A stretch of DNA of 64,000 nucleotides, from contig CM073328.1 of assembly GCA_037043015.1 (NCBI GenBank), positions 3,211,409 through 3,275,408 on the forward strand, read 5' to 3'. Below, piece after piece: positions 12,001 through 22,665 of the stretch (position 1 is its first letter; every line of letters begins with the position of its first letter). Origin of the DNA: Bryum argenteum. Its lineage: Eukaryota > Streptophyta > Bryopsida > Bryales > Bryaceae. A program made the position numbers and the translations under genes. The notes below the pieces were generated by a model. That model did no database searches. It saw only the letters and a list, made by a program, of their open reading frames with translations, and had not been told where the DNA came from.

Positions 12001-13119
12001 GCTTCGATGACCTCCTAGTATTTTAATTTTCAAACTCGTTGTAGGTTCTTGTAAGATGAATTAAATGCACTGAAGAATGTATGATTTGGACATTGCATGC
12101 AGCCAAAGTTTTCTCTGAATTTTTTCGATTCCTCATTTGTAATAGTAGTACATGTTCCAAAATCTGCTCGAAATCTGTGAAGCCTTGAAAATGCATACTA
12201 GCTTCCACATCCTATTTTCAATGTACTCAATACACCAATAATGAAGTGTTACGAACCTTGATGTACTCAATTTGTTTTTCAGTGTACACTTCCTTGGTAT
12301 ATTGTTTGGCAGTTTAACCAATGCTAGGCTATTATTTCAACTAAGAATTTTTTTGCGTAATTTCATTTTGAGCAAAGGTGCTATTGAGATGAAGGTGAAA
12401 AACTTTAAAATCGGTGATTTTTGGATTGCAATTGCTTTGTTGGTAAAATTTCCACTCTAAAGTGAAAACGATGAAATCTTGCAATTTGTTTTTAGTACTA
12501 ATACGTTATGATCTCCCAATTTATGAGGTTTACATGACCTACAACAAGTTTAATACAAGTTTGTATGGTTGAGATCTTAACAACTTATCTTCATTTTCAT
12601 CTATAACACTTTTAAAAACGTGTTTTTTGACTAAAATAGGCTCGGACATTTAGGAGTTAAGTTATCACATATGTTCAACTTGGGAAGCCATAACATGACA
12701 TGCAATCTTGTACCGTCCAGGATTTTAGAATCTACTATCCATATTGTTATTTTCTTTGATCTATAAATTGTAATTTATTAATATTCAAAATCTGATGTGA
12801 TTTGGATGATGGCTTATGGTTATTGTTAACCTTTAAGTAGTATAGTAGTATAGGAGACATCGAGTTGTATAGGGAACATCCACTAGGTATCGAAGGCATA
12901 ATGGTACTCAAGGCATAAAATTGACACCCCAGGGGGTGTATTTTGCCTCCAAAGGTGTCCTAAGACACCCAAATTTCAAATTGGGTGTCCCCGGGGACAC
13001 CCAATTTTTTTACAAGGTGTCCTTTTGACACCCAAAAAAAAAAAGTAGGTGTCCTTGACCTAAAATAATTTTGTAGGTTTATCCAAAATAATAATAATTA
13101 TAATAAAATAAAACACTAA

Positions 13120-13430
13120 AACTTGCACCCTTGGCCCCCGCAAATAATAGCCACTCACTACTCACTCACGCACTCATCCACGATCCACTCACCGACTCAC
13201 CCATTCACCCACCCACAACGCCCTAAATCAATGGCGCCGCCACAATATGCGGGACTCAGCCTTGCGCCACCACCGCCCGCACCAGGGATTAGGGAATGCG
13301 AATCGCAAAGCAAAGAGGCGGCTGAGGCGGCGATTCATGCGAAAGAAACGGAGAGGAGCAATAGAGGACGGGTATTTGGTGAGCTATCTTGGCACTTCCT
13401 TCGACAATCAGAAGCGTGAAGATTGTTTAT
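13120..13430 (+). other. GC-richer coding-like segment inside the hAT element
   Basis: This patch is clearly richer in G and C than the rest of the transposon. Before it lies a run of CACTCAC/CACCCAC repeats. One frame from ATG 13211 (CCCTAAATCAATGGCG) gives a short alanine/proline-rich peptide. An overlapping frame from 13247 gives an arginine-rich stretch with KAKRRLRRRF. Neither connects to the transposase pieces. It may be a captured host fragment or a remnant of another element. I do not recognise a function. Confidence 0.3.
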
Positions 13431-14825
13431 CAAAGAACCAAGTCTTTTGCGAAAGACGTTTTTTTCAGCCATGACAATCGACTATTCATTTGTAGGCCGC
13501 TTCTCTACAATGTAAGGTATACTCACGATGATGGTTTGTGTTTAGAGAAGAAAGGTGCATTCAACATTACGACGCTCATCATTCCCAAGAAAAATCGACA
13601 CCACATACTATAAGCTCTATTCGAGAATAAGTTCGCAAATATTGTTGTTGATGACGTAAATGAATTGCTACGTCTTTCCTCTTGGTTTCGTTGGTGTCTT
13701 CTAATCTGTTGGAAACAGAACTCATGCAGGATTATGTGAAACTTTGAATGAAGAAGAATTGTTTAACATACAAGAACAAAGATGGACTTTTTTCAATGGG
13801 ATGGATACATATATAATTGTACATCACTCACATTTTCTTTCGATACAAATTTTGTTCTTATTCTTACAAAGGAATTTTATTCTTAAAAATAACAACCGAT
13901 CTAAGTTGATATAAGTTGTCTGTGTTTGTTAAACACATCCAAAACAATCATGTTTCGTCTGTTGATTTAGTGTTGTTTGGCATCATCAATTTTTGCCTTA
14001 CCTATATTTTACCTTCATATGAATATCAAACTTGAATAGTTCTAAATTGTAGTATTGCAAATGTATAAATGATCTAACATTCGCAATTTTGGAGCAGTGG
14101 TGAAGGGATAGTTCGGATTGAGGACCTAGACGATCTGAAAAGCTTATCCAATTTCTTTGATGTTATAGAGGTATTGATCACGATGATCACACGACTTCAT
14201 TGTGTTAGCTCCATCTCTACGCTTTTTCTTTGAAAGACAATTTTGATTGCAGAATCTGTAATCAAAACACCACCTGGAATGTAAAATTTCACTTTGTGGA
14301 TGTATCATAAGTTTGTCTGATGGAGTTGTTTTTGTGTATTTGTTCTTCAAGTGAGCTAATCTTGGATTTGTAGGCAATAACATGAAATCTTCTAATAAAC
14401 GAACATGTAATCTATGTAATAAGGAAGAAGGGTGAGAAAGAATAAGGAGATGAAAGGACAAGGGAAACATGTGAATTTCACATCATACTCCTTTATGAAT
14501 TATCTCACATGTAAGAATGTAACTACTCTAAACTCACATAGTCACATTGATAATTACTACCTTTTGTGATTTTGTGAGTGTGTCCAAAGCCGACACAAGT
14601 ACATACTAGTCTTCTAATAAATAAACATGTAATCTTATAATAAAGATTGACTCATGAGTCATGACTCATCTTGAAAGTAAAGTTAATGTCTTTGTTTTTG
14701 TTGTGAAAATTCTCATGTTGTATACTAGTGTTTTTTTCTACTCCTTTCAAACATACTATCTTATCATTCTTATGTATTTCATGTTTAAAATGTTGACTTA
14801 CTTGTTGATTTTTTGTATGTAGATC

Positions 14826-15230
14826 ATGAAGAAAACTAGAAGAGATGAAAAACAAACAACTTTGGCAGGTTTTATTAAAAGACCTAGGGTGGACTTGAAT
14901 GCTCCATCAATTGAGGCAGATGGAGAAAACATAAATCCCTCACAACGCGAGAATGCGGTCAAAGATACTCAAAAAAATATACAAGTGGAGGTGGAGCTTC
15001 AAGAGTCTACCAACCATGACATTTTTACTTGAGAGAGCAAGATTGATAAAGTCCTGCACCACGAGCCACTTTTAGACGGACAGGGAAGTATGAAGGCAAG
15101 AAACTACCGATGTGAATGGAAATTCAAGTATCCATGGGTAAAACCAATTGATGTATTGGGCCAAACCAGATTGAAATGCATCTTTTGTGAGAAGTTCAAG
15201 GCAAGTGGTCCTTGGGAAACTTCTTTGATG
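14826..15230 (+). pseudogene. hAT transposase N-terminal fragment (BED-type zinc-finger region)
   Basis: Positions 14826-15032 encode 68 residues starting MKKTRRDEKQTTLAGFIKRP, a basic N-terminus, and end in a TGA. A second open stretch from ATG 15090 to a TGA near 15230 contains CIFCEKF and a tryptophan-rich lead-in, which suits a BED-like zinc-binding start. No large catalytic region follows. The open stretches are interrupted, so I treat this as a broken 5' part of the transposase gene. Confidence 0.55.
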
Positions 15231-15583
15231 AGCGCGGTTTGAGATCAGAGCTTAGAGGTTTTTTAGATACACTTCATGTATCATGTGCTGGCCTTAAAAT
15301 GCACCATGCATGGTTGGTTTATTCCTCTAATTTGGACTATGTTGGGAGATATCCCAACATGACCAAATTATGGCAAGCTGTTATAATCATTCCTGCTAGT
15401 ACAGCTTCTTGTGAAAGAGGATTTTCTACCCAAAACCATATCAAGTCTACTTTACGTTCTAGTTTAGTACTAGAGACTTTGGAGGCACAGATGAGAGTTG
15501 CAATGGCAAAAATCCCTATAGAAAACATTGATTTTGAACAGGTTTGGGTAAAGTGGTGTGACATGAGAGGTCGCCGTTTGTAA
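15212..15583 (+). pseudogene. hAT transposase C-terminal dimerisation domain fragment
   Basis: The 123-residue frame contains IIPASTASCERGFSTQNHIK followed by a leucine-rich ETLEAQMRVA stretch. This is the conserved C-terminal hAT dimerisation region (Dimer_Tnp_hAT), of the type also seen in ZNF862-like hAT proteins. The RNase H-like catalytic core normally in front of it is missing, and the frame starts within about 20 bp of the end of the N-terminal fragment. An internal deletion has therefore removed the middle of the gene. The element cannot make its own active transposase. Confidence 0.85.
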
Positions 15584-15824
15584 ACATGCTTGATTGCACT
15601 ATAAATTGTAATACGAAAAGTTTTATTTGATTCGTTAGTGCAATTACAAGATTGTCATTTGTTTTTTTATTAATTTGTGTATATGTTGAGAATGCCAAAG
15701 TTTTAAGGCAACTTTTGGGGACACCCAAAAATTAAAGCAGGGTGTCCTTTCGACACCCAAAATTCAAGACAGGGTGTCCCATGTGTTATTGGCTAGGGTG
15801 TCAATTTTATGCCCTGATGGTACT

Positions 15825-17264
15825 ATCAACCCGTTCATCTACGCTGTCCAAAACAACAAAAGCCCATTATGGATTAATTGGCCCTTAGGAGTTATGTATA
15901 GGCTAGGTTTGATGAACATTGTATTAACTATGTTTTTAGAATAGTTCTGGACTTCTTCTTCATTAAGTGTGAATTTGCTAGTGTTACTCAAAATTTGAAG
16001 TTAGAATAGATGCCCTACCTTGCCTTTCTTGCTTATATTTTGAAGATAGTGAGATTCTTGAGTATTCACATATTTGTGTATTGCATGATCATTAAAGTAC
16101 ATATTGTTGTTTGACTTATTATTAGTAATGTGAACTTGGTTTCCAACTCCGTAGTAAAATATTAGTAAATATGTACTTTATATTAGTAAATATCACTATA
16201 TAATATCTTGGTGTTTGAAATGTGAGATTTCATAGCATTTGGCCTCTATATTGTCGCACCTCTTGACCTTTCTAATATTGTTTGTGCCACTTTGATCCAA
16301 TCACTATCAAGTGCATTCAAAATGGCAATTTAAATATGTGGTTTTCAATGTGTTGCATGTGTGTTGCCCTAATTTGCATAGATGCGTTAGTTCATGGTAT
16401 TTCTTTTTCTGCAACAATTTTTGTAGATGTGACATGTCTTTCTTTTATATGTTTAATGTAGTCTCTGAGCCTCTGTTTGACAATTGTGGAGACAAGAGGA
16501 GCTTGACCATTTTAGAGGCATTGGAGAAATTCATTCATGAGATGAAAAGAGTTTGTGGTTTGCGGACATACTTACAAAGTGCACAAGTAACGATTTGATC
16601 TAACTTGGTTGGAAAGAAGTGCTATTTCATTTGCTCTCTTATAGTTCCTCATTTGAGCTTTTTAATTATCATATCTTTGTTGGATTCTATCACATGGAAT
16701 ACAAGTATTACAGCCTACTATCAATCTAAAATTATATGCAATTCTACAAGTTAAAACTCCTTTCACTCTTCACTTTTAAGAATGTAGAATCCTATTGGGC
16801 CATACACTTCTATTTTAATTTTAATAGTAAAACAAGAAAAATATGGCTTTTACGGCCATTTATTGCGATTACAAACAATAAAAGAGAACAACTGATGATT
16901 TTAAGTGGATATAAAGTGCTTAAATATTCTATAGTGTAAGAAATGACATCATTGACTACTTCTCTTGAAAATTTTCACCTCAAACCTATTCATGCATTCG
17001 TCATTTGTGTGGAAAACGACCTCGTATGCTATAGATAGATGTGTAATTTGACGTTATCTTTCCAAAAGCAAATATTGCAACGAGGTGTTTAGGACTATAC
17101 CCTTAGATTAAAGTTTGCTTGACTGAATTCTGACGCTAGCGCCACCTAGAAGCTATTACCACGCCAAAATATTGTAAAGCCATCCACAAAATTGCCAACT
17201 ATGTCCGAGCGTGCATCATCTGCTTTCTTAGTACTACTCTAACTTTTGTATAAGTTGTTTCTTG
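15825..17264. other. Intergenic AT-rich DNA, no gene recognised
   Basis: The largest frame here (16311-16598) is cysteine- and phenylalanine-rich at its start and has no family resemblance. No tRNA-like cloverleaf or repeat was seen. Confidence 0.6.
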
Positions 17265-17266
17265 TA

Positions 17267-17841
17267 CAATAGGGTGACATTCAAATTGGCCGTTTAGTAG
17301 TTCCAGGGATAGTGCCCTACACTGCTGCCAACTTTGACACCCTCCCCAAAGCTGAGAAATTTTTATTTTACCATGAAAATTTGGGGACAACATCATCTTT
17401 ATGTTGAAAACATGCATACCAAATTTCAAGTCCAGGAGACTTATACAAAAAAACTAATGCAAGATCTACCAACATGGGATAGCTATGAGAAAAGTGTCAC
17501 AGCTGCCAACTTTGACACCCTCCCAAGAATTGAGGAAATTTTTTTTGCCCATGAAATTTTTGGATCAAAAACATTTTTATGTTGTTTGCATGTGTGGAAA
17601 ATTTCAAGTCCAAAAGACCCATACAAAAAATAATATTCCAAATCTATCAACATGTGTAGTTTTGAGAAACAAAGGGGAAAACCATTTTACTACTTCCAAC
17701 TTTGACGCCCTCCTTAGGATTGAGATTTTGTTGATACATGGTGAAATTTTTGGCACAAGATCATCTCTACGATGGTAACATATGAGATAAATTTCAAAGC
17801 CAAAAGACATACATAAAAATAGTTATTCCATATCTATCAAC
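17267..17841. repeat. Left long terminal inverted repeat, three internal ~180-bp units
   Basis: The arm consists mainly of three diverged direct repeats whose starts, CCAACTTTGAC, lie near 17328, 17505 and 17697. Each unit continues with CCTCC, a GAAATTTTT-rich stretch, AAATTTCAAG or AAATTTCAAA, and a TATCAACATG-like end. Open frames of 97-99 codons here are by-products, because exact mirror copies occur in the right arm on the other strand. Confidence 0.88.
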
Positions 17842-18366
17842 ATGTGTAACTATGATAAACAATTTGAAGGTCATATTGAAAATGTCAAAATATTTTTGAC
17901 ACCTCATGCTTTTTCATTGAAATCAATCATGTGAGTAAGCCACCAAACATAAATGCTTCTCAAAAAGATCAATAACATCTAAATGAAGAAGTGAAGAGAT
18001 GTTCTATGCAGAAGAATCCACTTGGCCATAAAGTGTGCATTAGACACATGACAAATTTTTTCTTCTAAATATCTATTGAACACTATGGAAAGGGAATGGT
18101 GTGTGTGATTTGTGATAGACTGAATGTTGAGACAATACTCAAAACAGAGAGTGTTGTATTGTGGGATGCATGAGTGTTGATTCACATTGGGCATACATGA
18201 TGAGTGAGTAAGAGCAAAATGATTTTTCATGTATGCATACGGGCTTGTGTTTTGGTGACACTTCTCTCTCCTCTCTGCTCTAGCACCTTGGCTCCCTTCT
18301 CTCCCCCTTGCTCTACTCTAATCCCTACTCTACTGCTGTAGCTAGCATCACGTACTCTATAAGTTT

Positions 18367-19369
18367 ATGATGGCAATTTCAGATGAAATTCGTGCACGCA
18401 TCATAGGTTTGCGTGAGGGAGGATTTACAGGAGTTCAAATTGCAGCTACTATTGGAGTTCCTATTAGAACAGTTACAAGGTTAGTAAAAACATTTAGAGA
18501 AGATGGAACCTACAAGCGCAAACCTTGCGGTGGAAGTCACGCTAAAAAGCTTAGTGATAGAGATGTTTGTAGTATTGTGCATTACTCAAAAATTCATCGT
18601 TGCTCTTCACTCTCAGAGATTACCAATGCATGTCCTACTCAAGTGTGTAGACGTACTATTCAAAGGGTCTTACATAAAAATGGCATTTTTAGTCGAATTG
18701 CAGTCAAAAAACCTTTTTTGACACCTCGTCACATGTCTCAACGATTAGCTTTTGCTCAGAAGTACCGTGGATGGAGTGCAAAAGAGTGATGTTTGGACAG
18801 ATGAATCCAGTTTTGAAATTGGAAAAAATTCTCGGCAAATTCATGTTTGGAGTAGTACATACGAGCGTTATTCATCAAGTTGTCTAGCTCCTACTTTTAA
18901 AAGTGGAAGGACTTCTTTGATGATTTGGGGCGCATTTGCCGGAGGACAAAAGTCAGAACTTGTCTTTATGCCTAAAGGTCAACGTTCTGCTAAGGATTTT
19001 ATAGAAGTGGTTTACGATGCCAAATTGGTTCATTTCATGGGTCAAATTCCACAAGGAGTGCTTATGGAAGATGGGGCACCTGTCCATAGGAGCAAAATAT
19101 GTGAAGATTGGAGACAAAGCCACCTTCTCGAAAAGCTCAACTGGCCTGCAAACTCTCCCGATCTCAATCCAATCGAGAACGTTTGGAGGATGTTAAAAGA
19201 TGTTGTGCAACATGGCAAACAATGCCCTAGAAACTTAGATGTGTTGAAGGTAGTTCTTGAAAGAGAGTGGAAGTTAGTCAATAGTACAAAGCTCCTTCAA
19301 CTATGTCATTCTATGCCCTCTAGGTTACTAGCAGTGATTGACGCTAATGGAGGACATACACGTTGGTAG
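18367..19369 (+). pseudogene. Tc1-family DD34E transposase, split by a frameshift
   Basis: Part one (18367-18789, 140 codons) holds the paired helix-turn-helix DNA-binding region: an HTH with GVQIAATIGVPIRTVTRLVK, then a second one ending in FLTPRHMSQRLAFA. Part two (frame from 18752 to 19369) holds the DDE_3 catalytic domain: WTDESSF, MEDGAPVH and SPDLNPIENVW. I count 34 residues between the second Asp and the Glu, giving DD34E, the Tc1 signature; typical plant mariner-like transposases are DD39D. The two parts overlap in different frames around 18752-18789, so a small net indel has broken the gene at the start of the catalytic domain. The TAG stop lies inside the right inverted repeat. The closest resemblance in style is to fungal and animal Tc1 transposases. 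Confidence 0.9.
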
Positions 19370-19935
19370 ATATGGAATAACTTTTTTGTGTATGTCTTTT
19401 GGCTTTGAAATTTATCTCATATGTTACCATCGTAGAGATGATCTTGTGCCAAAAATTTCACCATGTATCAACAAAATCTCAATCCTAAGGAGGGCGTCAA
19501 AGTTGGAAGTAGTAAAATGGTTTTCCCCTTTGTTTCTCAAAACTACACATGTTGATAGATTTGGAATATTATTTTTTGTATGGGTCTTTTGGACTTGAAA
19601 TTTTCCACACATGCAAACAACATAAAAATGTTTTTGATCCAAAAATTTCATGGGCAAAAAAAATTTCCTCAATTCTTGGGAGGGTGTCAAAGTTGGCAGC
19701 TGTGACACTTTTCTCATAGCTATCCCATGTTGGTAGATCTTGCATTAGTTTTTTTGTATAAGTCTCCTGGACTTGAAATTTGGTATGCATGTTTTCAACA
19801 TAAAGATGATGTTGTCCCCAAATTTTCATGGTAAAATAAAAATTTCTCAGCTTTGGGGAGGGTGTCAAAGTTGGCAGCAGTGTAGGGCACTATCCCTGGA
19901 ACTACTAAACGGCCAATTTGAATGTCACCCTATTG
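19362..19935. repeat. Right long terminal inverted repeat
   Basis: Mirror image of 17267-17841 with the three ~180-bp units in opposite orientation. It includes the last codons and stop of the transposase. Confidence 0.88.
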
Positions 19936-19937
19936 TA

Positions 19938-22383
19938 CAAAGCTACTTGGATTTCATGTACAAACTCCTTGACAAATTCAATACTTGCACCATTGTCTTG
20001 GCGGATTTCTATAGACTTTTAGATACATATGCATTGTGCACTCCTCCTATTCTTAAACTTGCAATTATGTCGGAAAAAATTTACTTGCCTTTATGCCCAA
20101 GCTTTTGGAGCCAAGCAATCTCTTTTTTTGGATATCTTGTTTTATTTTGTGTGAACTGTCAATACGGTCCACACTTGCGGGAAACCCTTCGAGAAGAATT
20201 AGTCTTAATTGCGCTTGTTGCTTCATTTTGATTAGGGATCTCTAACTAATTTTTTTAATTAATGATAGCGTGGTGGTTGAGATCGGGGTTCTAACTGGTT
20301 ATCCCGATTTAGCTTAATTCTTAGTAAGTTAGTAATTTAGCTAGTCGCGATGCCCCTAAATCTAGGTGTTTTGAATTACTTACCCTTTTACTTCCATCAA
20401 CTAGTTGTTTGAATCACTTTCTCCATATGGATGAGAATTAGAGGAAATGGATGTATGTAGTTTTAGAATTAGAAGAGTTGCTTGGACAGTTGGAAAGGTT
20501 TGTGTGCATGTTTTTTGAATGGAAAGAGGGAGTAGAGATTTAGAATCAAGTTTTTTGGTGTGATTAGGGTGTGAGAACTTAAATCTAGGATATGGTGGAG
20601 ATTGTGAATTGGTATTGCAAAAGAAGTCGTGAGTAAGTGCATGTTTTCTTTCTCATTGGTTGGAAATTGTTAGTGGCAAGGTTTGATTAGTGGCAAGTTG
20701 CAGCAACCTAGCGAGGAGCAGCTACGAGGGTGCGTGGAGAAGCAACGATGGAGCATGAATTTGTGCTGAGGAGGAATAGATCGTGAGATCGAGTTGGTTA
20801 GGAGCTCCGGCGACCGCAACCCTACACCTGCCACCGAGTAGTTGAGGGCGATATGGCAAGAGCTGAAGGCCCGTAATCCGGGGATATTAATACGAGGCAA
20901 AAAATTGCAATTTCAACAATGCCTTGCGGTTATGGGAAGCTCTAAGCTCACCAGCAGCCACTAACTGTGACGTAATGTCTCTAAGACTTTTGATTGGCGC
21001 TATGTAGTAGCTGACCTTGTAAGCTACGTTAACTCAATAAGCTAATTAAGCAAAACCAATTAAGCTAAGTTTTGTGACTTAGCTAATTATGTGATTTATC
21101 TCTGAAATACCAGCCGCTAAGTAAAAACTGATTCCTTCCACAAAAGAGGTCACCCAAAGCAATGAATAAGATTGCTTTTGAAATGTACAAAAGATATACT
21201 CGTTATAGGCTCCTGATTTGTATTTGATTTACAATCAGTGAGATATGGGCCTTGATGGAGACCACTAAGGAGTCCTTCTGCATTAAAAGCCAATAGCATG
21301 TTGTAATTAACACGAATCCGGGGTCGAAGAAAGTTTTGTCATCCTTGTAGTTGCGCCTCGGAGCTGAAAGTAGTGCCTTTCAACACATCTGCGTAATGTC
21401 GATGCAATGCAAAAGCAACGCATGCACTCCGTGAAAATCCAAAGTAGCCGCGAGTAGACGACTCCGTTCCTCAGCAACGAGATGACTCCGTGAAGTCAGA
21501 AGTTTGCTTCTTCCGCCATGAGGGCTGAGCTGCAACCGTTGTTGAAGTAGCCTTGGAACCTACAATAAGAACAAATAAAAGTATACATGAAAGAGACGAG
21601 AGGAGGTGAGTTTCATTGCTGAACCTCCTTGCTCTGTGTGTTTATGGAGGTAATGTCGACGTCATGCAACCTCAAACTCTTCTTGTGACTTAGGAATATC
21701 GCCCTGGGCGCCTGTAACGATTCCGTAAACCTAGAAGTAAGAGACTCCCTTTCTGGAGGCCTAAAAGGCTGAAATGGAGTAGACGAGACGCCACTAACAT
21801 CATTCCTTCGCTGTATAGAGATGCCTAAGAAGCGGAAGTCCGGCGTCGAGAGCGCTGATTGTTGAGCGCTGATGTGGCAAGTGAGCTAGACAGATTGCGC
21901 AACAGAGTCAAGCAAAAGAAGCTGCGACATTGACACCCTTGTGTACGCCACCTATTGTAATATAACGGAGGATACATAGGGTGATATTAGAGAGGGATCC
22001 CCTTCTTACTCTAAATCTTTACCTCTGAGTAACTTTTATGTGAATTTGGTACTAGGATGCTTGCAATTGAACATTACTCTCGAATTCGTGACCTTAGTCA
22101 CCCCCAAAAACATGGTGTTGGTGTGAAACCTCACCAATTTAAGCCTGGTGGTTGTACGGATGCTCTGCATGTGTGATATAGTTGCTTGCTATTGTTTTTA
22201 GTGTGCTAGCACAGTAGGTTGATTGGTGAAGGCTACAACACGGAAGCGCTACCTAATTTTCTCCACAAGAACCTAAATTGCTTAGATTAGGGATTGATTT
22301 GGTTCTTCATGTACGTAAGGTTATTGGTTGCAATCGGGAATTAGGAGGGGTTCAATTGATTCCTCTACCTTGTGTCAGACTAC
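19938..22383. other. Gene-poor interval with weak coding-like patches
   Basis: No confident gene. On the minus strand two adjacent stop-free stretches occur in a GC-richer segment: 21613-21883 (about 90 codons, preceded by an acceptor-like TCTAG) and 21380-21559 (60 codons, preceded by TTGTAG). A third frame lies at 20670-20900 on the same strand. They might be exons of a decayed gene, but no family is recognisable and such lengths can arise by chance. Confidence 0.3.
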
Positions 22384-22386
22384 AAT

Positions 22387-22665
22387 CACAACTACAATTT
22401 GAGGGGGTTTGCAACATTTTTTTCTCAAATGTTGCTCAAGTTTAGCAACGTTTTGGGACTTGCTTGAGCAATGTTTTTAAGAAAAAGCAACGATATCATA
22501 TCATCAAACAACGTTATTTATATTCTAATTGAAAACATTGCTTATTAACTTGAGAACGTTGCTCAAACAAGTTCGAAAACGTTGCTAGACTTGAGCAACG
22601 TTACACAAAAGCAACATTACAAACAACATTACAAACGTTGGAAACCCCCTCTTTTCTAGTAGTGA
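22387..22665. mobile_element. CACTA-type MITE, copy 2 (279 bp)
   Basis: The left end is CACAACTACAATTTGAGGGG. The right end on the opposite strand is CACTACTAGAAAAGAGGGGG. Both continue with GTTT and then CAAC. The 3-bp direct repeat AAT flanks the element (22384-22386 and 22666-22668). The interior is almost entirely made of GCAACGTT / AACGTTGC-type motifs in both orientations, typical of CACTA subterminal repeats. It belongs to the same family as 1495-1733 but is better preserved at the right end. Confidence 0.82.

Larger units (their letters stand above)
12901..15824. mobile_element. hAT-superfamily transposon with 8-bp target duplication (element 12909-15816, 2908 bp)
   Basis: The 8-bp direct repeat ATGGTACT flanks the element exactly (12901-12908 and 15817-15824), the duplication length of hAT transposons. 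The left terminus is CAAGGCATAAAATTGACACC and the right terminus on the opposite strand is CAGGGCATAAAATTGACACC, which differ at one position. CAGGG-type ends are common in hAT elements. Both subterminal regions are packed with GGTGTCC / GACACCC motifs in alternating orientation, about 12925-13060 and 15715-15800, able to form hairpins. Inside are an N-terminal zinc-finger piece and a C-terminal dimerisation piece of a hAT transposase, so the element is probably internally deleted. The clean target duplication means both ends are intact. Confidence 0.9.
17265..19937. mobile_element. Tc1-type (DD34E) transposon with long terminal inverted repeats (element 17267-19935, 2669 bp)
   Basis: A TA dinucleotide flanks both ends (17265-17266 and 19936-19937), the hallmark of Tc1/mariner insertion. 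The element starts CAATAGGGTGACATTC and ends with its reverse complement. Flanks TTG and CAA show the target was the palindrome TTGTACAA. The inverted arms span about 17267-17841 and 19362-19935. They read as identical over most of their length; small differences appear only near the inner edge. Between them lies a transposase gene split by a frameshift. Near-identical arms suggest a young insertion or ongoing gene conversion. Confidence 0.9.

Noticed and set aside
16311..16598. 95-codon frame in the interval between the two transposons
   Set aside because: Low-complexity start, no splice partners, no family motif.
17334..17810. Open frames of 97-99 codons with identical twins at 19424-19868
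   Set aside because: They are the two mirrored transposon arms read on opposite strands; the peptides have no coding character and follow the ~180-bp repeats.
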